Of a stretch of 64,000 nucleotides of DNA, positions 52,514 through 63,890 are shown piece by piece. The DNA comes from Coffea arabica (Eukaryota > Streptophyta > Magnoliopsida > Gentianales > Rubiaceae), in contig NC_092322.1 in NCBI RefSeq assembly GCF_036785885.1, positions 11,988,466 through 12,052,465 on the forward strand, in the 5' to 3' direction. Both the position numbers and the translations under genes were made by a program. The notes under the pieces are model-generated. The model was not told where the DNA came from. It ran no database searches and saw only the letters and a list, made by a program, of their open reading frames with translations. The number at the start of each line of letters is the position of its first letter. Position 1 is the stretch's first letter.

Positions 52514-53053
52514 ATGGAAGTAGTATCCTTGCAAGTTTATGCTACTAGTACTCGGTATGGAAAAATGGTTCAATTGAATCAGAATGGAAGGTTTAAAGAG
52601 AAGATCTGTGGGCAGAAAACTATGATGAACTTTCAGGCTGCTAATACCATGCAAAATGGAAGAACATCCAATTTTTATGAGCTACTTTCTCTTGACTGTT
52701 CCAAATTTGTAGGTCTTGATGAAATCAAGAGAGCCTAAAGATGCAAAGCTCTTAAGTTCCATCCTGATGCTTGCACTGATCCATCGACAAAAGAAGAATC
52801 CACGAGGCGATTTATTGAGCTAAGAATTGCATATGGGACATTATCTGATCCAATTTTGCGTGAAATGTATCATCAAGTGCTTAATTTGGTTGATTTACAG
52901 GGAAGAACAAGCCATGGGATGAATTGTGGCATGGGAAAGAGAAGAGGTGGTGGTGTTGAAGGGTTCCCCAGGGAGGTTTGGGAGAGGCAAATCATTAAAC
53001 TGAAGAAGCGATCAATGCAAAAAATGGAGAAGAGAAATAAAATGGGAATCTAA
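52514..53053 (+). pseudogene. DnaJ20-like J-domain gene, copy 2, one stop
   Basis: A 180-codon frame with a single in-frame TAA at 52736-52738 (codon 75), just before RCKALKFHPDACTDPSTKEE. That position is normally Tyr in J-domains (KAYR...). The HPD motif is at residues 83-85 counting the stop, followed by FIELRIAYGTLSDPILREMY and a basic tail ending KMEKRNKMGI. The N-terminal ~45 residues resemble a short transit peptide region. The family (chaperone protein dnaJ 20, chloroplastic) stimulates Hsp70 in plastids and is usually about 190-200 aa. With the stop only about 74 aa would be made. Very recent loss, or a sequencing error, would both fit. Confidence 0.82.
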
Positions 53054-53713
53054 AGTTAACTACCGCCAGTTTTCTAGTGCTTCCAAATTTTAGTTTCTTA
53101 GTCATTTTTTTTTAATTTTTATTGTTTTTTAAGTTTTTGTTCTCACTTAAAGAGTTGGTCTTGTATTTGCCACCTGAAAAGATCATAAACAAGATCAAGT
53201 ACGTACTATTTTTCCTCTCTGGGAAAGTTATTGTTGCTTTTAACTTTACATTTTATTTCTTTTGAGCTCATTTTTCTTTGCTATCAGTTTTCTAAGTTTA
53301 TTGGAAAACTATAAGAACAATGCCATTTTTTTTCCACCAATAAAGTTTCATTGCTTCCTATCTGAAAAACAAAGCTTTATCAGATTTTTTACTAATATTC
53401 AGAAGGCCAACTATTTCTAGCGATAGGAAAGTTTTACATGTCCTATTATTTGCAAAATTTCTATTACTTGTCCATTTCTGAGTTTTGATGGAGAAAAGGA
53501 AAAGAAAATAAATCTGAAGAAAATTGCATCCTTCAATTAATCAACTTTTACATTTAAACGTTTGAGTTCCGTGTTAAAAGACAACAGATGTCCACTATCA
53601 AGTATTGGCCTTTTATTTTCAGCTTATAGTCTATTTTTCTCATCCTTTCCTTCTAATTTCTAATTTGTCAGCAAGATCTTAACCTAAATAAATTAATCTT
53701 ATCAAACTAACTT

Positions 53714-53854
53714 TTTTTTTTTAGGGGTGTCCCGCAGGGAGTGGACCCCGTAGACTATTCCCCACCCTCCACAACTTGCTGGCAACAAGGTTCGAACCAT
53801 GAACCTAAGACTCCATTTTCAGTAACTTCAACCACCAGACCAAACCCCGGAGGG
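53714..53854 (-). mobile_element. SINE with 16-bp perfect TSD
   Basis: On the minus strand the element begins near GGGTTTGGTCTGGTGGTTG (A box TGGTCTGGTGG, + coordinates 53832-53842), carries a B box GGTTCGAACC (53789-53798), and ends in a short A tail (T run on +). It is flanked by the perfect 16-bp repeat CTTATCAAACTAACTT at 53698-53713 and 53855-53870. The internal Pol III promoter and A tail mark a tRNA-derived SINE that moved with help from a LINE. Confidence 0.88.
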
Positions 53855-54373
53855 CTTATCAAACTAACTTAGAACATCACCGAGATTAGGTGTTGGAAGG
53901 TGTGGAGAGGGGTGGGAGAGTTTAAAAAAAAAAAACTTGGGTTCATAATTTATTAGGCCGATTATTGATCACAAGCTCCAAGCACAAATCCAAACAAAAT
54001 ATACTACCAACAAACAGAAATAAAACATCAAGGAGACAATGCTAGACGGAAAAATTAAATATCACTTCTACGATTTGTCAAATTCTTTCACAAATACAGC
54101 CTGCATTTTGACACAAGCTTAGTGAGAGAAACTTTAGAGCTCCTAGTTTATCACCAAACAAAAAAAAGAAAGAAAAAAAATGGAAATCTAGTTATTTTCA
54201 TCACATGCATGGGAATTGAATTTATCAGAAAATTTTTTATAAATAGGCTTGACGGACATAGAAGGCCTAAGCAGTCTAGAAAGTCGAATTCTCTAATTTA
54301 CTATTACATGGCAATAGACTTGATTATTGGACAATGGTGAGTAGATAGATTAAAAGCTTTGTTTGAGAAACTG

Positions 54374-54374
<1 letters not shown>

Positions 54375-54414
<40 letters not shown>
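54375..54414. repeat. (TA)20 microsatellite
   Basis: Forty uninterrupted bases of TA repeat. Confidence 0.95.
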
Positions 54415-54417
<3 letters not shown>

Positions 54418-54546
54418 AAAGCTAGTTATCCCTTTTTCTTCTGGAAGCCACAGATTGTTTTTTCAATTCCAAGTGTGCCTTAGAAGAACTTTGGAGCTAT
54501 CCCGTTCATAGCCCTAGTCTTCAGTTGGCAAAAGTTCAAGGCGGAA

Positions 54547-55159
54547 AAGTGGAGGCAAGAAACTTCGTAAGTGGAGTTGGCAAGAAACTTAAACAAGAAT
54601 ATCTTACTAAATGGAGGCCACCCCAGAGGAGCTTGTGAAAGTGAATGATGGGGCATCAGCAGGCAACCGAGGGAAGGATAGAATGGGAGGAATTGTCAGA
54701 AATAAAGTAGGCCTTTGGCTGGGGGGCTTCTCAGTGGGATTAGAGGCAGTAACCAATATTCAAGCAGAATTGTGTGCAATCCTTAAAGGTTTACAGCTGG
54801 CTTGCGAGAATGGCTACAGGAAAGTGATAATTGAATTAGACTCCAAAGTAGGGATGAAAATGATTGAGGAAGTAGAAGAAACCTCACCATACTATAATGT
54901 TGTGCAGCAAATCAGAGTGCTAAAAGTAAGGAATGGTCATATAGCTTAAAAAATGTGTGGAGAGAAGGAAACAAATGTGCGAATTGGTTAGCAAAAGAGG
55001 CAGCCAGGAGCCAAAGAAACCAGGGAGAAATTCAATTTCCTCCAGGAAAGCTCAAAGAACTTATAGGTGCAAATATAATCGGGGTAGTTACCCCAAGATT
55101 ACTCCCTGTATAAGAGGCATTGCCTCTCCTACGTATCCCCAAAAAAAAAAAAAAAAAAG
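54547..55159 (+). mobile_element. 5'-truncated LINE tail with RNase H domain
   Basis: Ends in an 18-base A run (55141-55158). It is flanked by GTTCAAGGCGGAA (54534-54546) and GTTCAAAGCGGAA (55160-55172), a 13-bp target duplication with one mismatch. The only coding content is the 3' end of a LINE polyprotein. About 612 bp survive, consistent with incomplete reverse transcription. Confidence 0.82.
54611..55120 (+). pseudogene. LINE RNase H-like domain, frameshifted
   Basis: Reads KVNDGASAGNRGKDRMGGIV, then NIQAELCAILKGLQLACENG and KVIIELDSK, typical of the RVT_3/RNase H-like domain of plant LINEs. The conserved first Asp motif appears as NDGAS. After the stop at 54947-54949, homology (VWREGNKCANWLAKEAARSQ) resumes in another frame, implying a 2-base insertion near 54940. 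The upstream part also shifts frame before KVNDGA. Confidence 0.75.
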
Positions 55160-55240
55160 GTTCAAAGCGGAAGCCTAGCAGGAAACATTTTTGCCTTGTA
55201 TTTCGGAACTTCTATGTTTCTGTATTTTGGTTTTTAATTA

Positions 55241-56786
55241 GGGTTAATAACACTTTGCCCCCCTAAACTTAGGGAGTAGCTACATTTTACCCTCCTCAAA
55301 AGTTACATATATACACTTTAGCCCCATGAAGACTAGTCAAAATTAGAAACACAAAAAAAGTGAGTGTAATGACCTTATTGCCCTTTTATTCGTGAAATTA
55401 TCTATAATCAATATCATTTCTTGTCATTGCTAAAAGATTTATATCTTCTCTATCGTATTAATTATACAAAAATATCAAAGTAAAAAAAGTTAAAGAAAGT
55501 TAACATTTAGTTCATGAGTAAACCTTATATATATTGACAGTGTACACACTATCATGGTTGGATGCACTACAGATATGCAAAATTTATGTTTTAAATTTAA
55601 ATTTGAATTATGTGTCATACATCTAGTGGTGAAAGTATATACACTGTCAGTGTATAAAATATTAATCCTTAGTTTATGTCCTTGAAATTTTTCTTGTTGG
55701 ATTAATTTTTACTTCTATATATGTTTTGTTCAATTTATTAGACTTTAAGTCAAACAAAACTAATAAATAACACAATACTAAAAGTAAATACAATTACCAA
55801 AATTTTTAAAAAAAGTAATACACAAACTCATTTTCTAAATTAATTTTTTATCATTTCAATTTATTTAAAATTTTAGACTAATATCATTGTCTTTTTTTTT
55901 GTTTATAAAATTAGTCTAATATGAAGTTCTTAATCAAAATTGCTAAAAATGGTTGATATGCCTCATTTTTAAATTTAGAGAAGGAAATGGAGATTAAATC
56001 AAATTTTATTTTTTGAGAAGAAAATGCAATAATAATAAATTATAAATACATCAACAGAAAGTGACAATAGTATTAGCTTAAAAGTTCATATAAACTAAAA
56101 TAATAAAAAACTACTTTTTGAAACAAAAAACAAGTTTAGTATTATCTCTTTTCTGAAAAGAAATTCGACATCTATGTTTATTTTAGTATTGTGTTATTTA
56201 TTCTTTTTTGTTTTACTTCAATTATAATAAATTGAACAACGCATATATAAAAGTGAATACTGATTGATAGAAAAAAAATTTAAGGATATAAAATAAATTT
56301 AAACTTTATTCAGCTTTTTTGAGTTTGACATTGTTGTATAGTTGGTATAATAGAGAAGATATATACTTTTTAGCAATGAAAGGAAATAATACTAAGTTAT
56401 AGATAATTTCATGAACAAATGGACAATAATGTCATTGTGCTCACTTTTTTGTATTTTTAACTTTGACTAGTTTTCATGAGGGATAAAGTAAGTACTCTAA
56501 AAGGTAATTTAAAAATTAGTTTAAATTTTTTTAAAATTTTAAAAAATATCTCAAAATACATTATAGAAACTCTTTATCTCTTAAATATCCCAAAATATTT
56601 TCTGAAAATATCTCAAAATATAATCTAAAAACTCTACTACAGCAAAATTTTTTAAAAACACCCTCAAATACAGCTAATCCAAACAGACTATATATATTTA
56701 AAGTTGAAGGTGTTTTTTTTGGGGGGAGGGGGGGGGGTAAAGTGTGACTACCTTGTAAGTCCAGGGAGGCAAAGTGTTATTAACCC
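55241..56786. mobile_element. 1.55-kb long-TIR element with nested MITEs
   Basis: The termini GGGTTAATAACACTTTGCC are exact inverted repeats. Similarity continues inward through GACTAGTCAAA, GTGAGTGTAATGACCTTATTG / GTGAGCACAATGACATTATTG and AATAAATAACACAATACTAAA, so the arms are several hundred bases long. The flanks TTTTAATTA and TTTTAATAT match at 7 of 9 positions, consistent with a Mutator-like 9-bp duplication. It contains the MITE at 55518-55669 and a half MITE at about 56511-56693. No transposase. Confidence 0.8.
55518..55669. repeat. ACAGTGTATA MITE, copy E (nested)
   Basis: AGTAAACCTTATATATATTGACAGTG at the left and ACTGTCAGTGTATAAAATATTAATCC at the right. It sits in the left arm of the 55.2-kb element and interrupts its inverted-repeat pairing, so it is younger than that element. 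Confidence 0.7.
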
Positions 56787-57156
56787 TTTTAATATGCTTC
56801 GCAACGGTGGATTGAGGAAAAATAAAAAATTGGAAAAGGCAGTGAAATGGTCCCGATTTCTAATAATCCGTCCAAGGGTGACAAACCAAAAATGAAAAAG
56901 AAAGAAATATAAACTTCGACATACGTAAGTAACTGGAGCACTAGAAACAATTGCACAAATACTATTTTACAAGCAATTGGAACCAACCCGCCAAGGAGTT
57001 GATGATAAAATTGTAAGCTAATGATTAAAAAACTAATATGATCATCTAAAATTTCTTGATGTTACCGCTCCCAAAAACAACAGATAAGGCTCATTATTTA
57101 TAAGAAGTTGCAATCATTTGCCAGTATGATCAAGTGAGGCCATTTTAGTAGAGAAG

Positions 57157-57351
57157 ATGTGCTTTAATGTGCCTTACACATTCAAGAAAGCAAAGATTAT
57201 TGTTAAGAGGGAAAGCTATAATGAAGAAGGTGAAGGAAAGGGATTATTAGCAAAGGAGATTGAGAAATGGAAGAAGCAACATGGCATGATTATAATACAA
57301 GAAGAGCATGATGCTTCCAAGCCCATCAAACCATCCCATGATAATAAATGA
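57157..57351 (+). CDS. Hypothetical 64-aa protein
   Basis: An ATG-started frame with lysine- and glutamate-rich coding-like composition: MCFNVPYTFKKAKIIVKRES..., GLLAKEIEKWKKQHGM and a hydrophilic tail ending SHDNK. TATTTATAAG lies about 60 nt upstream (57092-57101), and AATAAA overlaps the stop region. No family was recognised; there is no signal peptide or membrane segment. It could be a small gene, a last exon or chance. Confidence 0.3.
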   Translation: MCFNVPYTFKKAKIIVKRESYNEEGEGKGLLAKEIEKWKKQHGMIIIQEEHDASKPIKPSHDNK

Positions 57352-60300
57352 TCATCATCTTTCTCTTCACTTATATCTTTTTCATTTGGTAACTTGTGTA
57401 AGTAGAAACTATGCCTAATTTGTGATGTTTGTTTCTTGTTACCCTCTTTTTTGTGGATTGGTATGGGGATAATGGTGTGGACAATTTTTTTATCATTTGC
57501 CTATTATATGTGATGGTGGTGTAATGTTGGCATAGTTGCACAGTGCTTGAGAGCTTTATGGCATATAAAAATTATCCAGTCTTTTCCGTGTTTTTATTTT
57601 TTTGTTTTGAGATCTTTTGTTGGGATTCAAAACCTTCTTCCTCTCTCTCCGGTTGACTTGCTAGAGTTTTTTTTTCAAAGATTTTTTGAAGAATTTTTTG
57701 GTGGGATTGATCGTCAAGAATTGGTTGATTTCGCCAATATACATGTAGCAGACTCGAGATTATGTGTTTTGAACACGTTTCCATTGTTGATAATATCCAA
57801 GTGGATCAAAGGATAACTCTTGGCCTTTTTATTTTACGTCGATTCGTTATCCATATTGATTTTATTCCCGAGTTCAACGTGGGATTATGATTTATGCCAA
57901 TTGCCAAGTTGATCAAAATAGTGTATTAATTGACTGGTCGAGACATACATGTTCAATTGATAACCATCCACCAACAAAAAGTGGTTTAAGGAAGATAACT
58001 GCTGAATGGTCCATAGTGCAGATTGGAACCGAATGATTTGTATAAATCCTGCACTTTGCACACGTTATCAGTAACAGTTTGAGAATCCCTGGTAGATTAA
58101 GAAGAATGTCATTTTATGATACGTGTTAGCCGTTGATGGGCTTTCGTCACGAACCAAGAAGTAGTGTTCGATCACTCCAACTTTTGGATTTTGTTAAAGA
58201 AAACAAAATCTTTTTCTTGAACTTCCTTGTTTCCCCATTTTTTGGGTTGGCCAACTCCAATTTGGCAAGGCTTTTGTGACTTTGAGAGCATAATGCTTGT
58301 TGATCAAATACTTGAAAAGGTGAAAAGAGAAGGAAAGACTTGCATTTGCTGTCAAAAAATTGTTTGCTAACTTGTGTTGTAGGGCTAAAAATCTGCAATG
58401 TCAAAGACAGAATAAGTTTTCTTTGACGAAAAATTGCAAATTAGTTTGATGGAGAATCCAGGAGTTAAAAAGTCTATCAGAAAAACAGCGAAAGTAAACC
58501 TTGAAGGGCCTGTGGATAAACATCTTGAAGAGTTTCTGGAGGCTGTTAGCAGGAAAATAAGCAGACTCAACATCAATTACTCGTGAAATGAATATTTCTA
58601 TTTCCTTCTTTCGGTACAAACGTGAAATTTTTTTTTCTAGTAGGAGAGGAGTGAAATTTAAAAAGTAAGAAGGGAAATCCATGCAGATATGGTAACTTTA
58701 AATTTTTTTGTATTTGGGAAATATGCTTACAACAAGAATTTCTGCCTGCCAAACAGATGGAGCTTAGCTAGGTGGATAAGATTGGTTACTTCTAAGTTCT
58801 AATCATTAATCATTATACAGCGCAAGGAAGTTGAAAAAGTGACCAAATAAAATAGGAAAAGAATACATCATTAGCTGTGTTTGAACCAAGGTTTTGAATT
58901 TGCATCTGGATAGCTTGGCAAGATGCTTCCACTAATGGATATTACGATTACGCTAATTCAATGGCTCTCCTTGGTCTCATCCACTTGCTAGGCACTGCAG
59001 AACCTACATTCGGACAATATCCTATAAACTTTTCTTTAACTAATGGAATCATAGGATTTCCAACTTTTTAATGTTAATGAGGTCTAAGTTCTCTAATCAA
59101 TTTTGGATCCAAGATTAGTAGCAAAACCTGAATTTGGCGACATCTCCAATGTTTATGGCAATGGTAACAATTCTAAGCTACCCCTGATCTAGGGGAGTAA
59201 CTTATTACCCTAATCAAGGCTTCGATGTTACTGTTATGATTCATAATAACTCGATGGATGGCACGATCATTGTGCTAGAAACACAAAATTTAAAATTTTG
59301 CCCTATCAACTTTCTGTATAGGAAAATGGCCTACCGCAGGAGTGACGGTTGATGAAGATTAGGTTCCATTTTTGAGAAGGAACCTGATGAACGACTACCA
59401 TCTCCAAGCATGGTAGCAAGAGCACAAATTCCCTAATTATGATGCTGGGAGGTAGTGAAAATAATTAATTGGCAGCAATAGCACAAAGTCCCACATTTTG
59501 ACACAGGGAGCTAGAGAAAGTCAATAACAATATCGAGATTTTTGAGTGGCATTGTAACTTTTTATGGGCCCCGGGGGGGGGGGGGTTGGGTTGTAGTGGC
59601 AAATGAAAATTTACTTGAACATCTCCGCTGCATCATTCTGTCTTAATGCTGTGACTAACTAGAGCAGTAGTTGCTTTACAGATTGACAGCAAGACTTTTT
59701 GTTTAGATGGAACTTTGCACTCAATTCTTTATTAAGATCAGATCGTGCTCAACCATAAACGGTTGAAAATTCACTCTTCAAAAGGAGTGTTTAGAGATCG
59801 AATTGAGACTAAAAATATGGGCAAGTTAACTGGTTGAGAATGTATGGGGACTGAAAGATGGCTAGATCAACAAAACATGAGTGACAGGCCAAACTATTCA
59901 ACACTCAGGGAAAGGTGGGGTATCTTTATTCTTTGGTATTTCCTATCATTTTCAACCCGACACAAATGCCCGCCATTGGCTGTGGACATTATGAGCCGAA
60001 CATCAAGGAAACAAGAATTCTGGTTGCAATCATTTCCATATGCTTCTAGCAGTTGACCTGACAGAATTTTCCTGAAGAACTGATGGGAATTCAGATGAAG
60101 TACTTTCATTTTTTATTTCTGTCAAATCAATTATCCACAAATTGAATGCTTGAAAATGAATTAATAGTGCTCCTTTTAAGCACACTACACATAACCAAAA
60201 AAATGGTAAGCTAATAATTTAGTAAGATGAGCAAAGCTCCAATAGAAATTCTGCAAACTGTTGCTGAGGTACTTAGTGGAGAATGCAATATGCATATATG

Positions 60301-61236
60301 AACTGGTAGATAAACTTTATTAAGTTTTTCATGCCTTGCTAGTGTGTCATTAAAGGAATGTCACTTCCGCAGAAAGATGTATTCCACTTGTGTAACCTGG
60401 AGAATCCACACAATACAGGCAGTTAAAATGGTACAGTGAATTGCTGGTCCAAGTTTTGGCAATGATTGTAGGTGGTAGTGTATATGCTTTAGAAAATGTT
60501 GAGTAGACGAGAACAAATTTTTCTGCTGAAATTTGAAATTTGTCTTCTGCAACAGTGAATAACTTAAAGAACTTTGTTTTTAAGCAACGTTCAGTGAGGG
60601 GATTGGAAGAAGGGAGCTTTGTATGCAATAATATGCACCAGTGGGTCCAATAAAGTTTGTCTTCTCATAATCTTTATCACAAGATCTACTTGTTGAAAAA
60701 AAATTTCTTCAATGCGCTTAGCATTTGCTGTAATTGCAGCAGTAGCAAGATCTACTTATTACTTTCTTTTCCAGGACTCATTAGGTCTTTACTTGTATCC
60801 TATTCAAGTTTTAAGATCCATTTATCATTTATTCAAGCTGAAAGACTTTTTATATATTTGTGAGGGCAGTATAGATTTCCCTTGAAAGTTCAAAAGAGTG
60901 AGCATTCCAATTCAAGGATGCTACTATATTTCTGTTCTCCAATGCAAGTGGCACTGATTGCTACAGTGGAGTGAAAAAACAAAAGAAAGAAAGCAATCAC
61001 AAAAAAGTTAGAAAAGTCCAAAATAAAAAGTTAGAAGAGTCCAAAATAAAGTACAATATTTTACCAGCTGCAGCACTTACAAGATCATAAACTCCATATG
61101 TTAGTACTAGTTCATAGTCATTGTTTCAGCTTATTCAGTTTTGCATGCACTGTTGAGGCTCTACTATACTTTCTGATTGTGGGGTTCATGGAGGAAACAG
61201 CCCTTTGAGCTCTCCCAAACACTTCAAACAACTATC
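57352..61236. other. Intergenic upstream of the sulfate transporter
   Basis: No gene supported. Contains a G run (about 59571-59584) and a 24-bp tandem duplication at 61003-61049. Frames such as 59844-60056 and 57547-57816 were inspected and lack recognisable motifs. The transporter promoter and any non-coding first exon would lie in the last kilobase. Confidence 0.4.
61003..61049. repeat. 24-bp tandem duplication
   Basis: Two copies of AAAGTTAGAARAGTCCAAAATAA, 24 and 23 bp with one substitution, about 190 bp upstream of the transporter start codon. Confidence 0.85.
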
Positions 61237-63110
61237 ATGCCGTCAACTTCCTTGAACGAGAGAGGGAACTTCCAGTTCTCAGAAGCACATGAAAAAACTG
61301 CTGCTGAAGCAGTGGCAAGAGCTGCAGAGGATCTCTCTCAGTTCCCCCAAACTCTTCAAACAACTACAGTTCCTTCTGCCCAAGAAACCTCTATAATGGT
61401 GGCTGATGATAAGCTGCCTGAGAGGTTTCAGTGGGTGCTGAATGCACCAGAACCACCAGGTCTATGGTGCAAGCTGCAGAATGGCATGACCGAAACTATC
61501 TTTCCTCTCAAGAACAAATTTCAACATCTCAGGGAGCACCAAATGTCCAAATCTTTGGGAAATCTATTTCCTATCCTTTCTTGGGGCAAAGCCTACAACA
61601 TCAAAGTGTTCAGGAAGGATTTATTGGCTGGTTTGACTCTTGCAAGCCTTTGCATTCCTCAAGTGAGTAAAAGTTAAGGATGCCATTAATGCTTTGTATC
61701 ATTGCCAACATTAGGGACAATATTGGTTACTGTACTTACTCTTATGTTTGTCCTTAAACTTCATTTAGAGCATTGGATATGCAACTCTAGCCAAGCTTGA
61801 TCCTCAGTATGGTCTCTGTAAGTTTGCATTCTCATATACTCTATTGATCTTCCAGAGTTGTAATTTAATTTTGGAGCACTAAACTACAACCATTTCTGTT
61901 TAACTTCAGACACTAGTGTTGTTCCACCATTTTTGTATGCTATACTGGGAACTTCAAGAGAGATTGCAATTGGACCTGTTGCTGTAGTTTCACTGCTTTT
62001 GTCAGCCATGATTCAGAAGATAGAAGATCCTGTAGCAAATCCTGTTGCGTATACGGGGCTGGTGATCACTGTAACCCTTTTTGCTGGTATCTTTCAAGCT
62101 GCCTTTGGAGCATTCAGGTAAATCAAATTCTTGTGAGTTGGAAACATCCTTGAAGACATCACGAACTTACACTTAGGATGTGGATTCATATTATAGGTTG
62201 GGATTTCTGGTTGATCTTCTATCCCATGCTGCCATAGTTGGGTTCATGGCTGGTGCAGCTATCATGATTGGCCTTCAGCAACTGAAGGGACTGCTTGGAA
62301 CTACTAAATTTACAAACAAAACTGATATTATCTCTGTCCTAGCAGCTGTTTGGAGATCAGTCCATGATTCTGTAACTTTTTTCTTCCTATGCTTTCTTAT
62401 CCTGATTCGTAGAAGATATTCCTTGGCTTATAATATATAAGAGGAAGCTACTTAACTGCTGCATATTTTCTGGCAGTGGAATCCACTGAACTTCATACTT
62501 GGTTGTTCATTTCTCAGCTTCATCCTAACAACCAGATTTCTGGCAAGTAACATATTGCAAACAGTAGTTCTATTCTAGTTAAAGTACACCTCTATTTATC
62601 TTTCTATATCAATTATTGTGCATATGAACATAATCCCCAAAATTCCACTTGTGCCGTAAATTCAGGGTCGAAAAAAGAAGAAGCTTTTCTGGTTATCAAC
62701 CATTGCACCTCTCACATCTGTGGTTTTATCAACACTCATTGTCTTCCTAACGAGAGCTGATAAGCATGGAGTCAAGATAGTGAAGCATATCAAATCTGGG
62801 TTGAACCCTATTTCTGTTCACCAGTTACAGTTGAACGGACCACATACTGCTGAAGCTGCCAAAATTGGACTTATTGTTGCAGTTGTTGCACTTGCGGTGC
62901 ACATCTTGATAACAACTCTGAGTATTGAATAGCTTATTCTTACGTTCTATAGTTTTACAATGATGTACAATGTCAAACTTCAGGAAGCCATTGCTGTCGG
63001 ACGATCGTTTGCATCAGTGAGAGGATACCACCTTGATGGAAACAAAGAAATGGTGGCAATGGGAGTCATGAATGTTGCGGGATCACTAACTTCTTGCTAT
63101 GTTGCAACAG
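61237..63110 (+). CDS. Sulfate transporter (SULTR group 2-like), 5' part
   Basis: H+/sulfate symporter of the SulP family, in the plasma membrane. Seven coding exons are inside the window: 61237-61662, 61769-61817, 61910-62117, 62197-62371, 62477-62542, 62666-62896 and 62984-63110, all with compatible phases (427 codons plus 1 nt). The next exon and the C-terminal STAS domain lie beyond 64000. Motifs: [18 protein letters not shown] then [77 protein letters not shown] and [18 protein letters not shown]. The last two, and [17 protein letters not shown] at the N-terminus, fit group 2 (SULTR2;1-like, usually vascular low-affinity) better than group 1. Intron 5 starts with GC. The start is the first in-frame ATG; the N-terminal ~60 residues are poorly conserved. 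Confidence 0.93.
62543..62665 (+). other. GC-AG intron in the sulfate transporter
   Basis: After TTTCTG the intron begins GCAAGTAAC and ends TTCAG. Only this junction gives the expected [14 protein letters not shown]. The nearby GT (in GCAAGT) would shift the frame. GC donors occur in about 1% of plant introns, and the strong AAGT context fits. Confidence 0.85.
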
Positions 63111-63367
63111 GTGACCTTTCCCTTGTTGGTTAATAGTCCTACACCTTTCCCTTGTTTTTGCATGTACCAATCTAAAAGTCACAAAACCAACTACCTTCCA
63201 AGTGAGGTAAAAAAATTGTCTAAAGTTTTTTTTTCTCTAATTTAATCGTAAAAAGGTGGAAACACGGAATGAATATTTGCCTTTTGCAAGACCAGGTATA
63301 TTTTTAAAAGTGAGAAATTTAAACCATAATCCAAATTTAGTCAAATTGCAGGCCTTTTTAATTTTTT

Positions 63368-63890
63368 GGGTAAATTACACTTTACCTCCTGTGATTTAGT
63401 ATTTTTGTACATAACTCCCTTATAGTTTCAAAAACTATACATAACCCCCTCATGATTTGGATTAAAATGTCAAAGTAATGAAATTTATAATCCATAACCG
63501 AGTCATCTAAAATATGAAAAATACTCCTACGTAAAGTTGAAAATCATTTATTAACCACATGGGTGTTATGTGTGTATTTAAAAAATCATAAGGGAGTTAT
63601 ATGGTAAAGTATAAAACTATAAGGAGGTTATATGATAAAATATAAAACTATATGAGGTTAGTGCGCCATATATATAATGTTTATATATTTTGGTCTCTTC
63701 AGATATTTTAATTTTTAAACAAGGGTAATTTCGATATTTTCAAAAGTTCTGCTACGAATGATCATTTTCGCCACTTTGAGATTTTAATTCAAATCATGAG
63801 ACTGGTTATGTATAATTTTTGAAACCATAGGGGGTTATGTACAAAAAAAAAAAAATATTAAACCATAGGGGGATAAAATACAATTTGCCC
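63368..63890. mobile_element. MITE inside the transporter intron
   Basis: The left GGGTAAATTACACTTTACC and the inverted right GGGCAAATTGTATTTTATCC match. Similarity continues through GTACATAACTCCC / GTACATAACCCCC, TTTCAAAAACTATACATAACC and CATGATTTGGATTAAAAT. It lies in the intron after exon 7 and is non-coding. Confidence 0.8.

Noticed and set aside
57547..57816. 89-codon plus-strand open frame
   Set aside because: Phe-rich from T runs, non-ATG region, no recognisable motif.
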